Notes under the pieces: generated by a model
The model's database searches: none
What the model saw: only the letters and a program-made list of their open reading frames with translations
Told to the model about the DNA's origin: nothing
From: G963422745 sp965214285
GTDB lineage: Bacteria > Actinomycetota > Acidimicrobiia > Acidimicrobiales > Aldehydirespiratoraceae
Length of the DNA: 64,000 nucleotides
Assembly: GCA_965214285.1 (NCBI GenBank)
Contig: OZ243946.1
Span: 2,418,001-2,482,000, forward strand
Direction of reading: 5' to 3'
Part shown: positions 59,978 through 64,000 of the stretch, in pieces
How positions within the stretch are numbered: the first letter of the stretch is position 1
Layout of the letters: every line of letters starts with the position of its first letter
Position numbers and translations under genes: made by a program

Positions 59978-60814
59978 ATGACTAGCACGCACGGGACGGA
60001 GGAACATCCTGATGAGAACGAGGCAGAGGAAGCCTGCGCTGAGTTCCTGGAGAGCCTGTGCAAGAACTCAGATTTCCCAGCGGCGCTGCCGCAGCGGGTC
60101 AGGGAACTGATCGAAAAGCATCGCCCTCCGGTACGTCCTGTTGCAGATCTTTGCTGGCAGATGAGTGGGCAACTCGAAGGGAACCTCGACGACGGCAGCT
60201 GTTGGCCTGTTTCTGGTATTGACGTGTACACACGCGTCACTAAAATTGACGTGTGCCAAGATCCGTCTGGGGCCAATCCAGGCGGCAAATCGCTTCATCT
60301 CGTATCGCAGCTACTGCAGGACATACATGACAAGATCGAGCATGTGATCCTGCATGACAACTACGGAGAAGCCATGATCGACAGAGCTGAGCCTGTAAGC
60401 TGGTTTGAAGGAAAGCGTTTGACTCCGTGTGAACTCATCTACCAGGTTAGCAAGATGCCACGGACGGACAATGCCGTTCTGGTAACGCATCCGGACCATT
60501 GGAACCTGGTCCGTGAGGATGACGCGCCACGCGTATCGCACGGATCAGGCGACGTAATGGCGTCGTATTGGATCCCTGTCGTGGGCACAGACTTCATCCC
60601 TGAAGTGCATCGGCACAAGGCCTTCATCATCTACCGGAAGGGTAGCATTCTTGTCAGCGGAGACGAGTGTTTCTATGCATCCCGATCCAATGGCCTCGCA
60701 AGTTGGCACTTCACAGCTCACACGCGTATCGCTTTCGGGATTGCGCGACCCGGCTTTAGACCTGTAGGCCCGCAGGCCCCTGTGCAATTCATCCATCTGT
60801 CCCACAGCCAATGA
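59978..60814 (+). CDS. Low-GC accessory protein of unknown function
   Basis: 278 residues. A Glu-rich N-terminus (EEHPDENEAEEACAEFLESL) is followed by a globular region with many His, Asp and aromatic residues: HLVSQLLQDIHDKIEHVILHDNYGEAMID, VTHPDHWNLVRED, ASYWIPVVGTDFIPEVHRHKAFIIYRKGSILVSGDECFY, WHFTAHTRIAFGIARPGF. I recognise no family. Codon use and base composition differ sharply from neighbours (many A/T-ending codons), and a Shine-Dalgarno-like GAGAAAGAG precedes the ATG, so it was probably acquired. It sits between two truncated toxin remnants. Confidence 0.65.
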   Translation: MTSTHGTEEHPDENEAEEACAEFLESLCKNSDFPAALPQRVRELIEKHRPPVRPVADLCWQMSGQLEGNLDDGSCWPVSGIDVYTRVTKIDVCQDPSGANPGGKSLHLVSQLLQDIHDKIEHVILHDNYGEAMIDRAEPVSWFEGKRLTPCELIYQVSKMPRTDNAVLVTHPDHWNLVREDDAPRVSHGSGDVMASYWIPVVGTDFIPEVHRHKAFIIYRKGSILVSGDECFYASRSNGLASWHFTAHTRIAFGIARPGFRPVGPQAPVQFIHLSHSQ

Positions 60815-60835
60815 CGTTGTGAGTCCTCGGACTAC

Positions 60836-60946
60836 TTCACCGGAGAACGGGTCTCACCCCGGTGCCGTGTGGCGGAAAGCGGTTCCGCTTGCCGGAGTGG
60901 TGCCGATCGCATCGATAGCCTGCAGAAGTCCGGCTTCGTCGGTCAC
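60836..60946 (-). pseudogene. Truncated RES-domain toxin remnant
   Basis: Starting at GTG 60946, 1 nt after the antitoxin stop, the frame reads VTDEAGLLQAIDAIGTTPASG, TAFRHTAPG, then TGA (60856-60854), then DPFSGE. RES toxins begin in just this way (G-T-x-[FY]-R-H-x-APG-R-DPLSGEGA), so the TGA replaces a conserved Arg codon (CGA to TGA). The sequence loses similarity at about 60836. The toxin is inactivated and mostly deleted. Confidence 0.65.
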
Positions 60947-60947
60947 C

Positions 60948-61310
60948 TCACACCACGACGCCGTCCGCCAAGGCCTGGATCAGCGACACCACAGACCGAT
61001 AGTCGCCCTCGGCGATGCGCTCTGCTGGGCTGTCGTGATCGAGCAGCCGATTCGGCGTGAACAGCCAGAGGCCGCGATCCTCGGCCTTCATCACGCCCGC
61101 CAGTTCCTCCGCGACATAGCCGAGCTCGATCAGGCGCTGCCTCGACCCCGGCTGCGGAACGGCGTCGCCATGCTCCCATCGGCTGACCGTCCTGGCCGTG
61201 GCACCCACGATCTGGCCCACTTGGTCCTGGGTCAGGCAGGCGTTGGCCTGCAGAGCCTGCAAGCGCCCCGCAATCGCCATCGCCTGACTAGCCGTCAACT
61301 CCTTCGGCAT
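60948..61310 (-). CDS. Xre/MbcA/ParS-type antitoxin (DUF2384)
   Basis: 120 residues. An Xre-like helix-turn-helix (LTQDQVGQIVGATARTVSRWEHGDAVP) is followed by the toxin-binding DUF2384 segment ending LFTPNRLLDHDSPAERIAEGDYRSVVSLIQALADGVVV, with the conserved hydrophobic and Pro positions. Such antitoxins neutralise RES NAD-glycohydrolase toxins encoded directly downstream. Here the downstream toxin is reduced to a fragment, so this is an orphan antitoxin. TAGGAT lies 7 nt before the ATG. Confidence 0.87.
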   Translation of the reverse strand: MPKELTASQAMAIAGRLQALQANACLTQDQVGQIVGATARTVSRWEHGDAVPQPGSRQRLIELGYVAEELAGVMKAEDRGLWLFTPNRLLDHDSPAERIAEGDYRSVVSLIQALADGVVV

Positions 61311-61317
61311 GATCCGA

Positions 61318-61346
61318 ATCCTACAGACTGTCCGCTGATCTGTCTA
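61318..61346 (-). promoter_or_regulatory. Promoter of the Xre antitoxin gene
   Basis: Minus strand TAGACA (61346-61341), 17 nt, TAGGAT (61323-61318), then 7 nt to the ATG: a near-consensus sigma-70 promoter giving a leaderless mRNA. AGAC and GTCT half-sites within the spacer could form an autoregulatory operator. Confidence 0.6.
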
Positions 61347-61400
61347 CTTGTCTGACCCCCACAATGACAAGAGCTGTATGAGCGATGCGGCGGCCAAAGG

Positions 61401-61486
61401 TGCCCGGGGCGGGAGTCGAACCCGCAAGCTCCCGGAGGAGCCGGGGGGTTTAAGCCCCCTGCGTATGCCAGTTCCGCCACCCGGGC
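61401..61486 (-). tRNA. tRNA-Leu (anticodon TAA)
   Basis: 86-nt cloverleaf with a long variable arm. Acceptor GCCCGGG/CCCGGGC, anticodon stem GGGGG/CCCCC with loop CTTAAAC (anticodon TAA, reading TTA), variable arm GGCTCC-TCC-GGGAGC, T-arm GCGGG-TTCGACT-CCCGC, discriminator A. CCA is not encoded. TTA is a rare codon in so GC-rich a genome. Confidence 0.95.
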
Positions 61487-61767
61487 GATCCCGCACAGTA
61501 CCCCATCCGCAGACGATCCGCGGCAAGCGGCGACCAGGCTGCTCCGCCGGCCACGCCTGGTGGCCCAGCCCGGCCGCTCGCCGCTGCCCCGCCGCGCAGC
61601 CCGCCCTGCTGCACCCGCCGCGGACATCCCGATCGCCCTGCAAGCCCCTCGTGCCTGCCGCGGACTCACAGTCACCCTGCAGACCCTCGCGCCCGCCCGA
61701 GGGATCCGGATCAACCGCAGACCTGCCGCGCCCGCCGCTGACTTCGGGTCGTGCAGCGGACTCCCGG

Positions 61768-62076
61768 TCATGCCGCTCTCAGCTCGCCTGAGTTCTCCAC
61801 CGCCAGCCACATGGCCGTGCGTGCCCGGTCTGCGGGCACTCCGCTGAGGTCGTTGGCCACCACGACCCCCTCGATCATGTCCGACACAACCGCCGACCAG
61901 GGACGGCCCCTCAACTGCACCGAGACCACGCAGCCGCCGCTGCGTCTGCGGATGGTGCGCTGCACCCCGACGATGCCCGGCGGCGAACGGAACCCCGGCA
62001 CCTCCAGGCCGCGCAGTCGGGCCGCGTGGCCCAGGCAACGGGCGGCTTTGGCAAATCTCAGACTCGTGGCTTCCAT
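61768..62076 (-). CDS. Uncharacterised basic protein with a damage-type promoter
   Basis: 102 residues from ATG 62076 (MEATSLRFAKAARCLGHAARLRG). It is Arg-rich, with SFR-type segment VPGFRSPPGIVGVQRTIRRRSGGCVVSVQLRGRPWSAVVSDMIEGVVVANDL and a short Ala/Glu C-terminus. The pattern of a basic loop followed by two strands and a helix is regular and codon use is strongly coding-like. No family is recognised. ATG 62076 is exactly 7 nt after the -10-like hexamer of a RecA-NDp-type element, the same spacing as at the HNH gene; ATGs at 62085 and 62088 would lie inside the promoter. It is divergent from a RecB-like nuclease gene. Confidence 0.7.
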   Translation of the reverse strand: MEATSLRFAKAARCLGHAARLRGLEVPGFRSPPGIVGVQRTIRRRSGGCVVSVQLRGRPWSAVVSDMIEGVVVANDLSGVPADRARTAMWLAVENSGELRAA

Positions 62077-62083
62077 GTCGTCC

Positions 62084-62106
62084 ATCATGGCCAGGGGGTG
62101 TGACAC
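62084..62106 (-). promoter_or_regulatory. RecA-NDp/PafBC-type promoter before the 102-residue gene
   Basis: Minus strand GTGTCACAC, 8 nt, CATGAT (62089-62084), 7 nt, ATG 62076. GAGA precedes it and CCCCCT follows the core, as in the rmuC copies. The -10 deviates at its first base (C for T). Confidence 0.55.
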
Positions 62107-62337
62107 TCTCTCCGCGCGTCCCGTCACAGGGCGCACCGACGGCCCGCTGCGGACGGAGCGAGCCGCTCTCACGGTGCCCCCGAAGGACCGGCCAGGGGCA
62201 CCTAGGCAGGCCCGGCAGATCGCGCCGCAGGGCGCCCGCAGGGCCAGCGCAGCCTCACACGGCACCCGGCGCGCCGAGTGCGGCTCGCAGGTGCGTCGCG
62301 AGACGCAGGCCCGTGGGCGCGTGCTAAGCAAGAACGC

Positions 62338-63348
62338 ATGACAGAAGACGACCTGAACCCGGCGCAGCGGGAGCTGTTCGACCAGCTCAAGGCGACCCCC
62401 GACGAGCGGCCCCGCTTCGACCCCGCCCTTCGCAAGCGGCTCCGCGAGGATCTCGACCGCGGCCTCGCCGGGGTGCTCGACGAATTCGAGCCCGACACTC
62501 CCCTGTGGGTCAACAAGCACCTGCTCGGGCGGATCATGGGCTGCGAGCGCTTCTTCCTAGCCGAGTTCGACGAGCCGTTCTCCTGGTCAGTGCCCAGGGC
62601 ACGCGGCACCATCGCCCACAAGGCGATCGAGCTCTCGGTCCACACCCCGGGCGAGCCGACGCCGATGGAGCTCGTCGGCGAGGCGATCGGCTCGCTCGTC
62701 GAGAACCCCTACGAGAGCATCGCCGGCTGGCTGCAGGAATGCTCAGAACGCGAGCTGGCCGAGCTGCGCGGCGAGGCCAACGACCGGGTCGCCAGGTTCC
62801 TGGAGCTGTGGTTCCCGCTGGAGTCGAAGTGGCTGCCCGTGACCGAGGCACGTCTCCGCTACTCCTACCGCGAGGAGATCTTCTTGAACGGCAAGGTCGA
62901 TCTCTGCCTGGGCCGTCCCCGAGGCAACCAGGCCGGCAAGGTGCTCATCGACCTCAAGACGGGCAGAGGCTCGCCGCAGCATCTCGACGACCTGCGCTTC
63001 TACGCTCTGCTGGAGACCCTGGTGGTGGGCACGCCGCCCCGCCTGCTGGGCACTTACTACCTCGATCAGGGCCGCCTGCTGCCCGAGGCGGTGACCGAGG
63101 AGCTGCTCGATTCCACCGTCGCCAGGGTCGTCGACGGCGCCGCCCGCATCGCCAAGACGCTAAAGCGCGAACAGGAGCCGACGACTGCTCCCGGGCCGCC
63201 GTGCAAGTGGTGCCCCGTGCAGTCCGACTGCGAGCCCGGCCAGCGCTACCTGGCTGAGGACGACCTCGAATCCGACGACTTCGGCGGCTTCGCAGACGAA
63301 GACGAGGACGACGAGGACGAGGACGAGGGCGAGGCCGAAGGCGACTAG
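62338..63348 (+). CDS. RecB-like PD-(D/E)XK nuclease with Fe-S cysteine signature
   Basis: 336 residues from ATG 62338. LLGRIMGCERFFLAEF and RGTIAHKAIEL are the N-terminal elements, YREEIFLNGKVDLCLGRPRGNQAGKVLIDLKTGRGSPQHLDDLRFYALLE the core with catalytic Asp, Asp-x-Lys and downstream Gln/Tyr helix. One Cys near residue 66 and CKWCPVQSDC at the end have the spacing of the 4Fe-4S clamp of AddB/Cas4 nucleases. A strongly acidic tail (DEDEDDEDEDEGE) follows. It is likely a DNA end-processing nuclease; no cas genes or CRISPR array are nearby, so Cas4 is not implied. Confidence 0.85.
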   Translation: MTEDDLNPAQRELFDQLKATPDERPRFDPALRKRLREDLDRGLAGVLDEFEPDTPLWVNKHLLGRIMGCERFFLAEFDEPFSWSVPRARGTIAHKAIELSVHTPGEPTPMELVGEAIGSLVENPYESIAGWLQECSERELAELRGEANDRVARFLELWFPLESKWLPVTEARLRYSYREEIFLNGKVDLCLGRPRGNQAGKVLIDLKTGRGSPQHLDDLRFYALLETLVVGTPPRLLGTYYLDQGRLLPEAVTEELLDSTVARVVDGAARIAKTLKREQEPTTAPGPPCKWCPVQSDCEPGQRYLAEDDLESDDFGGFADEDEDDEDEDEGEAEGD

Positions 63349-63434
63349 GTCCGCGCCGCCGCAGGACAAAGCCGATGCCGGGAACAGGGCCGAGGGCGAA
63401 GGCGGCTAGGGCTGCGCCGCCGCAGGACAACGCC
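63335..63434 (+). repeat. Direct duplication of the nuclease gene 3' end
   Basis: About 40 bp around the stop codon (GCGCCGCCGCAGGACAA core) at 63335-63374 recurs at 63395-63434 with a few changes. It lies in the 148-nt gap before the MFS gene, which is otherwise empty. Confidence 0.7.
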
Positions 63435-63496
63435 GCCGCTGATGACAGCCGACACCGAGTACAAGGCCGACAGCGCGAGGCCGACGGCGCTGGGGA

Positions 63497-64000
63497 CTAG
63501 GACAAGGCCGGGGACGGTCCTGAGGCTGCCTCGTAACCCGGAGGCGGGGCCGGGGTCGAGGGATGCACCTCGGCCAGCGAGGCCGGCTCGTAGCCGCCGT
63601 CAGTCAGGTCGAGCCCGGCGAGGCGGCCCCTCAGGGCCAGCCACCCGGCGATGACCACGAACGCTCCGCCGGCGATGGCATAGGCGGCCCGCGGCCCGGC
63701 AGCGTCGATCAGCCAGCCGAGCACGAGTTGCCCCGCCGGGTTGGAGGCGGTGAGCATCATCAGGAACACCGCCAGCACCTTGGCCCGGATCGCCTCGTCG
63801 ACCTGGAGCTGAATGGCCGTGTTGAGCGTGCTTCCCGTGGCGATGTGCGCCGCGCCCATGGCGAACCCGCCGAGCAGGACCAGCGTGAACCAGGGGGCGA
63901 AGGCGATCACCAGCGAGCCGGCGGCATAGGCCACCAGGGCGAGCGCCACGATGCGAGACCGAGCGAAGCGGGCGGCCGAGGCAGCCACGAACGGCGACGC
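63497..64000 (-). CDS. MFS transporter, C-terminal part (runs off the window)
   Basis: The visible 167 residues hold four to five transmembrane helices (IVALALVAYAAGSLVIAFA, FTLVLLGGFAMGAAHIATG, AVFLMMLTASNPAGQLVLGWLI, AAYAIAGGAFVVIAGWLAL) with the MFS inter-helix pattern, and a Pro/Ser-rich cytoplasmic tail. The block QVDEAIRAKVLAVFLMMLTASNPAGQ resembles the DHA3/enterobactin-exporter subgroup. The frame stays open to the window edge, so the N-terminus lies beyond 64000. Confidence 0.82.
   Translation of the reverse strand, partial: ASPFVAASAARFARSRIVALALVAYAAGSLVIAFAPWFTLVLLGGFAMGAAHIATGSTLNTAIQLQVDEAIRAKVLAVFLMMLTASNPAGQLVLGWLIDAAGPRAAYAIAGGAFVVIAGWLALRGRLAGLDLTDGGYEPASLAEVHPSTPAPPPGYEAASGPSPALS

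Noticed and set aside
61480..61767. Attachment-site repeat of the tRNA-Leu 3' end for the accessory region
   Set aside because: I looked for the tRNA-Leu 3' sequence in the accessory region to its left and found no second copy; 61487-61767 also shows no gene.
62338..63348. cas4
   Set aside because: The fold and Cys clamp are similar, but no other cas genes or repeats exist nearby and the acidic tail is atypical; called only as a RecB-like nuclease.

Overview
This is a very GC-rich chromosomal window from an actinobacterium, most likely of the class Acidimicrobiia or a close relative. The evidence is: F420 side-chain genes (cofD/cofE); the tiny ribosomal proteins bS22 and bL37; and a core block (rsmI ... 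metG-tatD-rpf-rsmA-ispE ... prs-rplY-pth-mfd ... mazG ... eno-ftsB-like) whose order resembles Mycobacterium tuberculosis Rv1003-Rv1024. Class-level placement is inference. Many housekeeping genes have a TANNNT hexamer 6-8 nt before the start codon and no Shine-Dalgarno, the layout of leaderless transcription.

Layout. 1-20 kb is an envelope-polysaccharide locus: GDP-deoxyhexose genes (rmd-like, gmd, fcl-like), galE and an NDP-sugar pyrophosphorylase, three glycosyltransferases, a PIG-V-like membrane mannosyltransferase, an LCP ligase and a polyprenyl-phosphate sugar transferase. cofD-cofE, a HEPN/Abi-like gene behind a structured repeat pair, and a birA / acyl-CoA carboxylase divergent pair lie among them. 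19.6-26 kb holds an acyl-CoA dehydrogenase, an amidohydrolase, ychF, and an acyl-ACP desaturase with a palindromic operator. 26-51 kb is the conserved core. It is interrupted by rmuC with two tandem damage-type promoters, and by a DUF222/HNH islet next to tRNA-Gln. It ends in a DrrA-type ABC exporter and an XdhC-family gene. 51.7-58.6 kb carries an HD oxygenase-like gene, bL37, a MalY/PatB-type lyase, a glycosyltransferase, a broken oxidoreductase, a low-GC membrane ORF pair, a DinB-like protein and two Fe(II)/2-oxoglutarate oxygenases. 58.8-61.5 kb is a mosaic defence/toxin-antitoxin scar followed by tRNA-Leu. 61.7-64 kb has an unknown small gene with a damage-type promoter, a RecB-like Fe-S nuclease and the end of an MFS transporter.

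The main discovery candidate is a shared promoter element, (T/G/C)TGTCA-N11-TANNNT (last site CANNNT), found seven times. It matches in core and spacing the RecA-NDp/PafBC DNA-damage promoter known from mycobacteria. It precedes rmuC (twice), the DUF222-HNH gene (one proximal copy plus three upstream copies, each followed 7 nt later by an ATG in one continuous reading phase) and an uncharacterised 102-residue protein. The HNH islet is bounded by a 14-bp copy of the tRNA-Gln 3' end and sits where mycobacteria carry glmU. Other points worth attention are a 34-nt poly(C) tract before rsmA, two truncated toxin partners bordering one low-GC insert, and an in-frame TAG splitting a four-helix membrane ORF.
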